64,000 nucleotides of DNA from Dyadobacter jiangsuensis (GTDB lineage: Bacteria; Bacteroidota; Bacteroidia; Cytophagales; Spirosomataceae). The first letter of the stretch is position 1; every line of letters starts with the position of its first letter. The position numbers were made by a program, and so were the translations under genes. The notes below the pieces were generated by a model. It was not told the DNA's origin. It ran no database searches and was given only the letters and a program-made list of their open reading frames with translations. Below, in pieces: positions 53,203 to 60,789 of the stretch. The stretch lies in NCBI RefSeq assembly GCF_003014695.1, contig NZ_PYAS01000014.1, positions 62,001 to 126,000 on the forward strand, read 5' to 3'.

Positions 53203-53655
53203 CTAAATCTTTTTGAAGAGCCTTTTATCGAAATTCAGCGGCGCTATGTCGGTAATCCGGAGCGAAAGAACGTCGGGATGCATCGGATTAACGAGGTAGT
53301 TCGGCTCGGCCTGGACCACTACCGATGGTACCCGCAGCAGCAGGCTGTTGCCCGCTTTCAGCCACGAATCACCGATCCCTTTGCTCCATTGCTCGTCCTC
53401 ATACCATTCGGGGACCAGATTGGGAGCGGTTACGCTTGCGACATTGTCGGGAATTTCCAGGGAAACAATCACGTAGTTGGGAGGTGTCACCGTTTTGTGC
53501 CAGTGAACGAGTATTTCGAGCATGGCCAGCGAGCGATGCGAAGATGTGTACAGCATAGCGTTTCGGGGGGAGTTCCATCGTCCTCCATTATAAAATGCCC
53601 CTATTCCACTCAAATCCTCCTGATATTCCGATCTTGTTATCCTGAATAGCTCCAT
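53203..53655 (-). CDS. RES-domain toxin (NAD+ phosphorylase-type)
   Basis: A 150-residue protein of the RES family, type II toxins that deplete NAD+. Visible hallmarks are FRITRSEYQEDLSGIGAFYN, GGRWNSPRNAMLYTSSHRSL (conserved Arg and Tyr) and AMLEILVHW with the conserved Glu. The ATG overlaps the stop of the antitoxin gene by one base, typical of a coupled pair. It sits inside the histidine operon between hisD and hisC. Confidence 0.87.
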   Translation of the reverse strand: MELFRITRSEYQEDLSGIGAFYNGGRWNSPRNAMLYTSSHRSLAMLEILVHWHKTVTPPNYVIVSLEIPDNVASVTAPNLVPEWYEDEQWSKGIGDSWLKAGNSLLLRVPSVVVQAEPNYLVNPMHPDVLSLRITDIAPLNFDKRLFKKI

Positions 53656-54083
53656 TAAGCGAAAATACCGTGTTCCATGCGCCCTAATTCGGTCTTGACC
53701 AGCTCTATACCCGCATGGGTCCGTAAAAAGCTGATCGGTTTCTCACTACCCAGCGCAGGCACCTCGTTGTTGAGCCAATCGAGGAAATATTCTTTCCCCA
53801 ACGCCCGGTTCCCCACAGAGAACAGATCGGCGAGGGCGATCAGATGATCGGAAACTACATTGCTAAGCAGATCAATATCATTGTAACGCTGCAAATTCCT
53901 TGAAGTAACAGGCAACAGCGCTATCACATCTTTAATATCCATCCCGATAGAATCAGCGAGATGCTGAATAGAAGCTTTCGGAACGCCGTTTTCGGCCAGG
54001 TAAGCCAGGTCGAAGTCATTTTTCACAGCATGTTTGAGGGTCTCATAGCCTCCCAAACGTTCGTTAACCATGTATGCTGTCAT
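53655..54083 (-). CDS. Xre/MbcA/ParS-type antitoxin of the RES toxin
   Basis: A 142-residue protein with an N-terminal DNA-binding-like helical part (ASIQHLADSIGMDIKDVIAL) and a C-terminal toxin-binding domain (DUF2384-like; ALADLFSVGNRALGKEYFLD). It starts a 429-bp gene whose stop overlaps the toxin start. It is 70 bases away from hisD, enough for its own promoter. Family assignment from order, length and motifs. Confidence 0.85.
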   Translation of the reverse strand: MTAYMVNERLGGYETLKHAVKNDFDLAYLAENGVPKASIQHLADSIGMDIKDVIALLPVTSRNLQRYNDIDLLSNVVSDHLIALADLFSVGNRALGKEYFLDWLNNEVPALGSEKPISFLRTHAGIELVKTELGRMEHGIFA

Positions 54084-54153
54084 TTCCGTGTAATTTTAAG
54101 GCCGTTGAAATTTGTCCTCTAATTTAGGACAAATTTCCCGGTCTTGAAATTTT

Positions 54154-55422
54154 TCACAAAAGATTTTTCAATCGAATACTCACGGCATTCTTATGAGCGT
54201 CGAGTGATTCGGCAGCGGCCATGGCTTCCACGGTCGGGCCGATATTACGTATCCCTTCCTCGTTAATATGCTGAACGGTGATTTTCTTCACGAAACTATC
54301 CACGGAAACGCCGCTGTAAGCCCTCGCATAACCGTTGGTAGGCAAGGTATGGTTGGTACCCGAGGCATAATCCCCGCAAGATTCGGGCGTGTAGTTGCCC
54401 AGGAATATAGAGCCGGCATTGAAGATCTTTTCGGTAACCTCCTCCGCGTTGGCAATGCTGAGGATTAAGTGCTCCGCCGCATATTGGTTAAGCATTTCAA
54501 TGGCCTCCTCCTCTGTTTCGACAAGGATTGCCTTGCTGTTCGCCATCGCCTGCGCGGCCAGCTCTTTCCGCGGCAGCGCTTCCAGCTGCTCCGCCAATGC
54601 GATATTAACCGAACCAAGCAGTTTTTTGCTGGTTGAAACGAGCAAAACCTGGCTGTCAGCGCCGTGCTCGGCCTGTGAAAGCAAATCGGCAGCTACGAAG
54701 CATGGCAAAGCGGTGTCGTCCGCAAAAATCGCCACTTCCGACGGCCCCGCAGGCATGTCAATAGCCACACCTTCCTTGCTAATCAGCATTTTGGCAGTGG
54801 TAACATACTGGTTTCCAGGACCAAATATCTTATAAACCTTCGGAACGCTCTCCGTACCATAAGCCATCGCAGCAATCGCCTGCGCGCCGCCGATACGGAA
54901 TGCTTTGGTAACACCTACCAATTTGGCCGCGTACAAAATAGCCGGGTGATCGGACGGCGTACAAAGCACAACTTCCTTACAACCCGCAATTTGGGCCGGA
55001 ATACCCAACATTAACACCGTGCTGAACAAGGGAGCCGAGCCGCCGGGAATGTAAATCCCCACCTTCTCGATCCCTACACTTTTGCGCCAGCAGGTAACGC
55101 CAGGCATCGTTTCCACTTTTTCGGGCGCTTGCAGCTGCCCCTTGTGGAATTTGTAGATATTCTCGTAAGCAACGCCGATCGCCGCTTTCAATGCGTCGTC
55201 CAGCTTATCGCCCGCTTCGGCCATGTCTTTTTCCGAAAAAGCGAGTTCTGTCAGTTCAATTTTGTCAAATTTCAGGGCCAGGGCTTTAATACCCGCATCC
55301 CCTTCATTCTTCACTTGTTCGAGCACAGGCTGTACTCGCCCTTCGATATCCTTGGCTTCCAGAACAGGCCGTGCCAGCAATGCAGGCCACTGCGCCCTTT
55401 CCGGAAATGGAATAATATTCAT
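54154..55422 (-). CDS. hisD: Histidinol dehydrogenase
   Basis: Zn-dependent NAD+ enzyme catalysing the last two steps of histidine synthesis. The 422-residue protein from ATG 55422 (MNIIPFPERAQWPALLARP) has the signatures IYIPGGSAPLFSTVLMLGIP, KIFGPGNQYVTTAKMLIS, AGPSEVAIFAD and SQAEHGADSQVLLVS, with a His-containing C-terminus (ASGTNHTLPTNGYARAYSG). A longer TTG-initiated frame is not preferred. It follows hisG after 22 bases. Confidence 0.94.
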   Translation of the reverse strand: MNIIPFPERAQWPALLARPVLEAKDIEGRVQPVLEQVKNEGDAGIKALALKFDKIELTELAFSEKDMAEAGDKLDDALKAAIGVAYENIYKFHKGQLQAPEKVETMPGVTCWRKSVGIEKVGIYIPGGSAPLFSTVLMLGIPAQIAGCKEVVLCTPSDHPAILYAAKLVGVTKAFRIGGAQAIAAMAYGTESVPKVYKIFGPGNQYVTTAKMLISKEGVAIDMPAGPSEVAIFADDTALPCFVAADLLSQAEHGADSQVLLVSTSKKLLGSVNIALAEQLEALPRKELAAQAMANSKAILVETEEEAIEMLNQYAAEHLILSIANAEEVTEKIFNAGSIFLGNYTPESCGDYASGTNHTLPTNGYARAYSGVSVDSFVKKITVQHINEEGIRNIGPTVEAMAAAESLDAHKNAVSIRLKNLL

Positions 55423-55444
55423 AATGTCAGAATCAAACCCAGTC

Positions 55445-56308
55445 TTAAACAATCATTTTCTCGATCGGGATAACCAGAATCCCCTCTGCACCGGCCTGGC
55501 GAATCTTTTCGATATTCTCCCAGAACTTGTTCTCGTTGATCACCGAATGCAGCGAGCACCAGCCTTCCGTCGCCAATGGAAGGATCGTCGGAGAACGCAT
55601 ACCCGGCAGGAACTTGGTGATATTCTCCACCGCATCCACAGGGCAGTTGAGCAAAATGTATTTATTATTCTTCGCCACCTGCACCGATTTGATACGGAAC
55701 AAAAGCTGGTCCAGCAGGTCTTGCTGAACGGGCGAAAGATGCTTGCTGGCAATCATGACGGCCTCCGAGCGGAAAATTGTTTCCACTTCCTTCAAACCAT
55801 TGCTCAGCAAGGTGCTGCCTGAGCTCACGATATCGCAAACCGCATCGGCCAGACCAATGCTCGGCGCGATCTCCACCGATCCGCTGATCTCGTGAATATC
55901 CGCAGTAACATTATGGGATTTAAGATATTGTTCCAGCAAACGCGGGTAAGTAGTCGCAATGCTTTTGCCTTCGAGGTCCTGTACGCCATGGTACTCGGCC
56001 TCGCGCAAAACGCCGATCGACAGGCGACATTTCGAAAAACCCAGCTTGTGAACGGTATCCACATCCTTGCACGATTCTTCTGAAACATTCTCTCCTACAA
56101 TCCCCAGATGTGCCACGCCGTCTTCTACATAACCCGGAATATCGTCGTCGCGGAGGAAAAGGATCTCCGCAGGAAAGTTCGTGGCATCGGTTTTAAGCTT
56201 ACCGGCGCCGTTGTCGAAACGGATGCCGCATTCTTTGATCAGTTTTAAAGAATCTTCACTAAGTCTGCCCGATTTCTGGATGGCAATTCTTAAAATATTA
56301 TCATTCAT
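55445..56308 (-). CDS. hisG: ATP phosphoribosyltransferase, long form
   Basis: First committed enzyme of histidine synthesis, 287 residues, long form with a C-terminal regulatory domain (about 215-287) that mediates histidine feedback. Recognised by RIAIQKSGRLSEDSLKLIKE and GRCRLSIGV-like strands (FSKCRLSIGVLREA), plus DAVCDIVSSGSTLLSNGLKE. It sits between hisS (47 bases upstream) and hisD. Confidence 0.93.
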   Translation of the reverse strand: MNDNILRIAIQKSGRLSEDSLKLIKECGIRFDNGAGKLKTDATNFPAEILFLRDDDIPGYVEDGVAHLGIVGENVSEESCKDVDTVHKLGFSKCRLSIGVLREAEYHGVQDLEGKSIATTYPRLLEQYLKSHNVTADIHEISGSVEIAPSIGLADAVCDIVSSGSTLLSNGLKEVETIFRSEAVMIASKHLSPVQQDLLDQLLFRIKSVQVAKNNKYILLNCPVDAVENITKFLPGMRSPTILPLATEGWCSLHSVINENKFWENIEKIRQAGAEGILVIPIEKMIV

Positions 56309-56355
56309 AAAGTTATAGGATGCTCACGCAGCCGTTTGTCGGTATTGAATTAGGG

Positions 56356-57726
56356 TTATTGGTCTTCCCGGTTGAGCAAAGTTATGATATCTTCCGTTTT
56401 CAGTTTCTGCTGCTCGCCGGTTTTCATGTTTTTCAAAGTCAGCAAACCTGATTGGATTTCGTCCGAACCAATCAAAACAACAAATGGAATGCTCTTCCTG
56501 TCGGCATAATCCAGCTGCTTTTTCAGCTTCACCGAGTCGGGGTAAATCTCCGAATTAATGCCTGCCTTTCTGAATTTCGGCAGGATCGACAGTCCGTAGG
56601 CAAATGCCTCCTCATCGAAATTCGAGATCATTACCTTCGTACTCGTCTTCTGGCTTTCCGGGAAAAGGTTCAATTCCTCCATTACATCATAAATACGGTC
56701 CACACCAAGCGAAATACCCACGCCCGAAATGCCCGGCACACCGAATGTACCCGTCAGGTTGTCGTAGCGCCCTCCGCCCGAAATGCTGCCGATCTGCACA
56801 TTATTGGCCTTCACCTCGAAAATCGCGCCCGTATAATACGAGAGCCCGCGTGCAAGCGTGACATCGAACTCGATCTTCGCATTTTCCAATCCCAGGATCT
56901 TCACCATCGCCCATACCTCTTCCAGTTCCTGAATACCTTTCAATGCAACCTCCGATTCGGCCAGCCAGCTTTTCAGCTCCGTGAACGGATCATTTTCGCC
57001 CGACAGACTAAAAATCGGTTCGAGCTTACTGATACTATCAGAAGCGAAACCGCGTTCCAGGAGTTCCTCAACGACTTTCTCTTTCCCGATTTTATCCAAT
57101 TTATCGATCGCCACACAAAGCGGTCCTTCCATGCCGTGCGCTCCGATCATGTCGGCGATACCGGTCAGGATTTTGCGGTTATTGATCTTAACAGTAAAGT
57201 CTTTAATGCCTAATGCCGGCAGGATGTCATGCAAAAGCATCACGATTTCCGCTTCGCAAAGCAGCGAATCGGTGCCCACCACGTCGGCGTCGCATTGGTA
57301 AAACTCGCGGTAGCGGCCTTTCTGCGGGCGGTCGGCACGCCAAACGGGCTGGATCTGGTACCGCTTGAAAGGCATCGCCAAAGTACCACGGTTCATCACT
57401 ACGTAACGCGCGAAAGGCACGGTAAGGTCGTAACGCAGGCCTTTTTCGGAGATTTTGGTGGTCAATGGCTTCGAACCGGCCTGCCAGTCGGCATCGGTCA
57501 GCTTGCCGCTGAAATCGCCGGAATTAAGGATTTTGAACAAAAGCTGATCCCCCTCTTCTCCGTATTTTCCCATCAGTACCGACAGGTTTTCAAAAGCGGG
57601 TGTTTCTAATGGCAGAAAGCCGTATCGTTGGAAAGAGCGTCGGATGGTGTCGAAAATGAAAGTACGCTTTGCCATTTGCTCCGGACCAAAGTCACGGGTT
57701 CCGCGGGCAAGAGATGGTTTACTCAT
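56356..57726 (-). CDS. hisS: Histidine-tRNA ligase
   Basis: Class II aminoacyl-tRNA synthetase of 456 residues. Motif 1 region RGTRDFGPEQMAKR, motif 2 with YDLTVPFARYVVMNRG and YQIQPVWRADRPQKGRYREF, histidine-binding loop RGLSYYTGAIFEV and motif 3 GGGRYDNLTGTFG followed by GVDRIYDV. C-terminal anticodon-binding domain from about 360. It heads the histidine biosynthesis cluster, an arrangement found in some Bacteroidota, and has a divergent promoter region with the gene at 57871. Confidence 0.95.
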   Translation of the reverse strand: MSKPSLARGTRDFGPEQMAKRTFIFDTIRRSFQRYGFLPLETPAFENLSVLMGKYGEEGDQLLFKILNSGDFSGKLTDADWQAGSKPLTTKISEKGLRYDLTVPFARYVVMNRGTLAMPFKRYQIQPVWRADRPQKGRYREFYQCDADVVGTDSLLCEAEIVMLLHDILPALGIKDFTVKINNRKILTGIADMIGAHGMEGPLCVAIDKLDKIGKEKVVEELLERGFASDSISKLEPIFSLSGENDPFTELKSWLAESEVALKGIQELEEVWAMVKILGLENAKIEFDVTLARGLSYYTGAIFEVKANNVQIGSISGGGRYDNLTGTFGVPGISGVGISLGVDRIYDVMEELNLFPESQKTSTKVMISNFDEEAFAYGLSILPKFRKAGINSEIYPDSVKLKKQLDYADRKSIPFVVLIGSDEIQSGLLTLKNMKTGEQQKLKTEDIITLLNREDQ

Positions 57727-57834
57727 TATAATAATGCTATCGATTTCGGCTGTTAATAGCCTATGAAACCGTAAAGTTAGGGCAGGTTATGCAATATTTA
57801 TGACTATTGCGTGCATTATTTGCGTTAAAATGCT

Positions 57835-57842
57835 TAATTTTG
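57835..57842 (+). promoter_or_regulatory. Possible -7 box for the 50-residue gene
   Basis: TAATTTTG fits the TAnnTTTG -7 consensus, 28 bases before the ATG. A TTTG at 57810-57813 is closer than the usual 19-base spacing, so the -33 box is uncertain. Confidence 0.4.
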
Positions 57843-57870
57843 CGGCTCTTTCACAAAACAAACTTTTACA

Positions 57871-58023
57871 ATGGGAGTTACGGAATTAAAACGTAAAGGT
57901 CGCAGAAACAAAGCAGTTGCTAACAACCGCACTGCTAAAATCAAAAACCTTCTACGCAAACCAGAAGTGCGCAATGTTGACGTTGAGGCTATCAAGGCTC
58001 AATTCGAAGCAAATAAAAAATAA
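57871..58023 (+). CDS. 50-residue basic conserved small protein
   Basis: Short open frame encoding MGVTELKRKGRRNKAVANNR and onward to residue 50 (TAKIKNLLRKP, then VEAIKAQFEANKK). Strongly basic N-terminal half, helical C-terminus, no signal. Codon use and a promoter-like -7 box (57835) support a real gene. Similar tiny proteins beginning with a KRKxRRNKAVA motif appear conserved in Cytophagales as far as I recall, but I cannot verify a family here. RNA or nucleoid association is a guess from charge. Confidence 0.65.
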   Translation: MGVTELKRKGRRNKAVANNRTAKIKNLLRKPEVRNVDVEAIKAQFEANKK

Positions 58024-58058
58024 TCGAGCCTCTTCGGAATGTTATTCAACTAGTCCTG

Positions 58059-58436
58059 TCAATCTGTTTTGGTAGGGCTTTTTGCTTTTTTACCGGATTT
58101 ATGTTTTCCGGGAGCAGCTTTCAGATTGACCTTCCGCAGCAGCTGGCGCATACTACGGCGCGTTTCGCGGCGGACATCGAGCAGGATACGGAAACGGAGC
58201 GCTTCCCCGAACATGATCAGGCCTCCGTTGATTAATGCGAGACTGTACAGGCCCAAAACGACCCAAACCTGCGTAGGCTCACCGATACGCCGCTGATGCG
58301 CCGCTTCGCTGAGCACGGTAAGACCAAAACTGAACAACAACAAGCCTAGTGGAGCTAGAATCATCCATTTCGTGCGTGTCGACATTCTTTTTATCAGTCG
58401 CTTACCAGGTGGTTTCGGGTCAATCGAGGGGATCAT
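58059..58436 (-). CDS. Small membrane protein, two helices and basic tail
   Basis: A 125-residue protein with two hydrophobic segments (about 24-46, WMILAPLGLLLFSFGLTVLS, and about 58-78, VWVVLGLYSLALINGGLIMF) and a C-terminal Lys/Arg-rich tail (about 88-125; RRETRRSMRQLLRKVNLKAA). No family recognised. It converges with the small basic gene at 57871, 35 bases apart. Confidence 0.65.
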   Translation of the reverse strand: MIPSIDPKPPGKRLIKRMSTRTKWMILAPLGLLLFSFGLTVLSEAAHQRRIGEPTQVWVVLGLYSLALINGGLIMFGEALRFRILLDVRRETRRSMRQLLRKVNLKAAPGKHKSGKKAKSPTKTD

Positions 58437-58495
58437 TTATTCAGGCTATTCGATGTTATGATCCTAAAATTATTAATTTTTAGTTAATTGGTTTA

Positions 58496-59266
58496 ATGAA
58501 ATCCATCATTAGTTTAGTTCTGCGCTACATTCCGCGTCCCTACCTCCAACTTGTCGGACACTGGGCAGCCCGGGGACTCAGCATCTTCTATATCGGCAAC
58601 AAAGTGGAATGCCCGGTGTGCAACAGCAAATACCGCAAGTTTCTCCCCTATGGCCGCAACACATCGAGCCGTGAGAATGCGTTGTGCCCCAGCTGCTTGT
58701 CGCTCGAACGCCATCGGCTAATGGCACTCTATATGAAGCGGAAAACCAATTTCTATACTGCCAATCTCAAAGTCCTGCACGTAGCGCCCGAGTACTGCTT
58801 CATCGACCGTTTCGAGCAGATGAAAAACCTGGATTACATCACCGCCGACATCGAGTCACCCCTCGCAAAGGTGAAAATGGACATCCACCAGATCCCATTC
58901 CCTGAAAATACTTTCGACGTCGCGATTTGCAACCACGTAATGGAGCACGTCGACGACTATATTCTCGCCATGAGCGAGCTACACCGCGTACTGAAACCCG
59001 GCGGCTGGGCATTGATCCAGTCCCCGCAGGATATGAAATACGAAGTAACCTACGAAGACCCGACGATCACCGACCCGAAAGAGCGTGAAATCCATTTCCT
59101 CCAAAACGACCACCTGCGCCTTTTCGGCCGGAATTACGGTCGAGAGCTCGAAAAAGGCGGTTTCAAAGTAACTGAGGACCGTTTTGTAATGGATGAGCTA
59201 AGCAAGGCGGAAGTTTTGCGATATTCGCTACCGGGGGAAGAGATTGTTTATTTCTGTCAGAAGTAG
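58496..59266 (+). CDS. SAM-dependent methyltransferase with cysteine-rich N-terminus
   Basis: A 256-residue class I methyltransferase. The first 75 residues carry a putative zinc-binding set (VECPVCNSKYRK and ALCPSCLSLERHR). The core has LKVLHVAPEYCF (motif I variant), YITADIESPLAKVKMDIHQI, FDVAICNHVMEHVDD and ELHRVLKPGGWALIQSPQD. Family profile fits Methyltransf_11. Substrate unknown. The last codons (C-Q-K-stop) coincide with the first unit of the 10-bp GTCA array. Confidence 0.85.
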   Translation: MKSIISLVLRYIPRPYLQLVGHWAARGLSIFYIGNKVECPVCNSKYRKFLPYGRNTSSRENALCPSCLSLERHRLMALYMKRKTNFYTANLKVLHVAPEYCFIDRFEQMKNLDYITADIESPLAKVKMDIHQIPFPENTFDVAICNHVMEHVDDYILAMSELHRVLKPGGWALIQSPQDMKYEVTYEDPTITDPKEREIHFLQNDHLRLFGRNYGRELEKGGFKVTEDRFVMDELSKAEVLRYSLPGEEIVYFCQK

Positions 59267-59335
59267 TCAGGAATAGTCAGGTTTGGTCAGGTGTAGTCAA
59301 GTGTGGTCAGGTGTGGTCAAGAATAGTCATTCGTT
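59256..59335 (+). repeat. Eight-unit 10-bp GTCA array, left arm
   Basis: Units of 10 bases each starting GTCA (for example GTCAGGAATA, GTCAGGTGTG, GTCAAGTGTG). The array begins inside the last three codons of the methyltransferase gene and continues for 69 bases past its stop. It forms the left arm of an inverted pair with 59415-59480. Confidence 0.85.
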
Positions 59336-59361
59336 GTAAATAAGAATTGTTGAAAAAATAA

Positions 59362-59389
59362 ATAGGCAGTTTCGCGAGAAGCTGCCTAT
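59362..59389. terminator. Bidirectional terminator with GNRA tetraloop
   Basis: A 12-bp stem ATAGGCAGTTTC / GAAGCTGCCTAT (one G-T pair) with loop GCGA, flanked by A-rich sequence to the left and a T-containing tail to the right. It lies between two convergent genes and is bracketed by the inverted 10-bp arrays. Confidence 0.85.
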
Positions 59390-59414
59390 CTTACTTTAAA
59401 GACTTAACTATTAT

Positions 59415-59480
59415 TGACAATACCTGGCTACACTTGACCACTCCTGACCACACCTGACCACACCTGACTACTTCCTGACC
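59415..59480 (-). repeat. Seven-unit 10-bp GTCA array, right arm, inverted
   Basis: TGAC-headed units at 59415, 59425 (TGGC variant), 59435, 59445, 59455, 59465 and 59476 (the last spaced by 11). Read on the minus strand they are GTCAGGTGTG-type units. The array ends three bases before the glycosyltransferase stop. Confidence 0.85.
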
Positions 59481-59483
59481 ACT

Positions 59484-60605
59484 TCACGACGGATACTCAA
59501 TCGCCGCCCCCGTTTCCCGATGCGACTTGTTTTCCCAAAGCCGCTTCCACCCTTCCTGCACAAAACCGATCCCGTAACCGAAAAGCTGCACGAAAGCCGC
59601 GCCGATACTCAGGAATGCTACCTCTGCGCTTTTGGTCTTTTTAAATGCGTCAATGAACAATAACGTCACGTAAATGCCGAGAAACCACAATCCGAGGTAA
59701 AAGAACGGCTCAAAAATGAAGTACCACAACGGAATGCTGCAAACGCCCAGCGTGAACAGCAGCGGGAACGTATGCACGAGTTTCAGCTCGTCGGGGTAAT
59801 AGCGGGCGATATTGATGCGCGCACGGCCGAAGAATTTCAGCTGCCTGAAAAAAGCTCCAAACTGCGTACGGCGTTTGTGGTAAATAAATGCTTCGGGAAT
59901 CAACGCCGACTTAAAACCGAGCCTTAATGCGGCAATGCTGAACAGGATATCCTCTCCCATCCGGCTCGTCAGAAACCCGCCCGTGCGCTCCCACACCTTA
60001 CGCGAGAGGCCCATATTGAAGCTCCTCGGGTGGAATGTACCGCCCATGTTGTTCTTCTTGCCTCGAATGCCGCCCGTCGTAAATACCGAGGTCATGGAGT
60101 AGCTAATGGCCTTCTGAATCGGTGTAAATGAAGGATGGTCGGTATCCGGCCCGCCGTAGAGGTCTACATAATCCGTATTCAACCGGTTTTCCACGATAGA
60201 GAGATAGTTCGGCTCAATCAGCGCATCCGAATCCAGCAATATAAAGTAATCGCCCGCAGCACGCTCAAAACCGTAGTTACGGGCAAAACCCTGACCGCCG
60301 TTTTCTTTGTAATGGTAGTGAATGTCGAGCTTGCCTGCGAAGGACTTTACCACCTCGTCGGCCTTGATTTTCGAGCCATCTTCGACAATCACGACTTCGA
60401 AGTTTTTGTAAGTCTGCACGGCCAGACAGCCCAGTAGTTCTTCTAACTCATCGGGGCGGTTGTAGACGGGGATGATGATCGAGTAGCGGCGCGGGTTCAA
60501 TTTTGAATGATTGAATGAGTGAATGATTGAATGATCCGCCGTGGAGCGGGGAATGATTGATTGAATCAATAACCGGGTCCTCAGGCGATCAATAAATGGC
60601 GACAT
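59484..60605 (-). CDS. Family 2 glycosyltransferase with membrane C-terminus
   Basis: A 373-residue GT-A glycosyltransferase. The catalytic domain begins RRYSIIIPVYNRPDELEELL and includes FEVVIVEDGSK, the acidic metal motif LLDSDALIEPNY and RMGEDILFSIAALRLGFK. Three or four hydrophobic segments follow at about 275-350, anchoring it to the inner membrane. The first 33 residues are largely encoded by an 8-bp repeat (translated IIHSFNHS), so the true start may be the in-frame TTG just before NPRRYSII. The ATG at 60605 lies four bases from the hairpin-unit element. Confidence 0.86.
   Translation of the reverse strand: MSPFIDRLRTRLLIQSIIPRSTADHSIIHSFNHSKLNPRRYSIIIPVYNRPDELEELLGCLAVQTYKNFEVVIVEDGSKIKADEVVKSFAGKLDIHYHYKENGGQGFARNYGFERAAGDYFILLDSDALIEPNYLSIVENRLNTDYVDLYGGPDTDHPSFTPIQKAISYSMTSVFTTGGIRGKKNNMGGTFHPRSFNMGLSRKVWERTGGFLTSRMGEDILFSIAALRLGFKSALIPEAFIYHKRRTQFGAFFRQLKFFGRARINIARYYPDELKLVHTFPLLFTLGVCSIPLWYFIFEPFFYLGLWFLGIYVTLLFIDAFKKTKSAEVAFLSIGAAFVQLFGYGIGFVQEGWKRLWENKSHRETGAAIEYPS
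60505..60570 (-). repeat. 8-bp ATTCAATC array inside the glycosyltransferase 5' end
   Basis: Four units in minus-strand orientation (GAATGATT, GAATGAGT, GAATGATT, GAATGATC on the plus strand, 60505-60536), then a second short cluster at 60551-60570. Same 8-bp unit as at 5221-5260, opposite orientation. Confidence 0.8.
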
Positions 60606-60609
60606 GACT

Positions 60610-60789
60610 AAATGCCGTTAGGCATGTAATATTGGTAGCATGAATAATCAACATCGGTTTTAAAATGCCCCTGGGCATGTAACAACAAAACATCTGCGTT
60701 GCACGCCAGCATTGTTGTTGCATCCCTGACGGGATTTAGGAACCATATGCATTTCAATCTCTGCTACCAATGTTACATCGCTACGCGAT
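60610..60789. repeat. Symmetric four-hairpin repeat element
   Basis: Four hairpins: ATGCC-GTTA-GGCAT (60612-60625), ATGCCC-CT-GGGCAT (60665-60678), ATCCC-TGAC-GGGAT (60722-60735) and ATCGC-TAC-GCGAT (60777-60789). The outer two carry the tail GTAAyATTGGTAGCA and the inner two carry GyAACAACAA, with the first pair on plus and the second pair on minus orientation. The stems differ in sequence but all pair. The last hairpin ends at the first base of the hemL stop codon. A half copy is at 40151-40231. Confidence 0.8.

Noticed and set aside
57727..57870. T-box or histidine attenuator upstream of hisS
   Set aside because: No His-rich leader peptide or T-box-like stem found in the 144 bases.
59256..59480. 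CRISPR array
   Set aside because: Period is 10 bases with no conserved repeat/spacer alternation and no cas genes.
60610..60789. Insertion sequence or transposon remnant
   Set aside because: No transposase coding potential and no target-site duplication seen; described as a hairpin repeat element.
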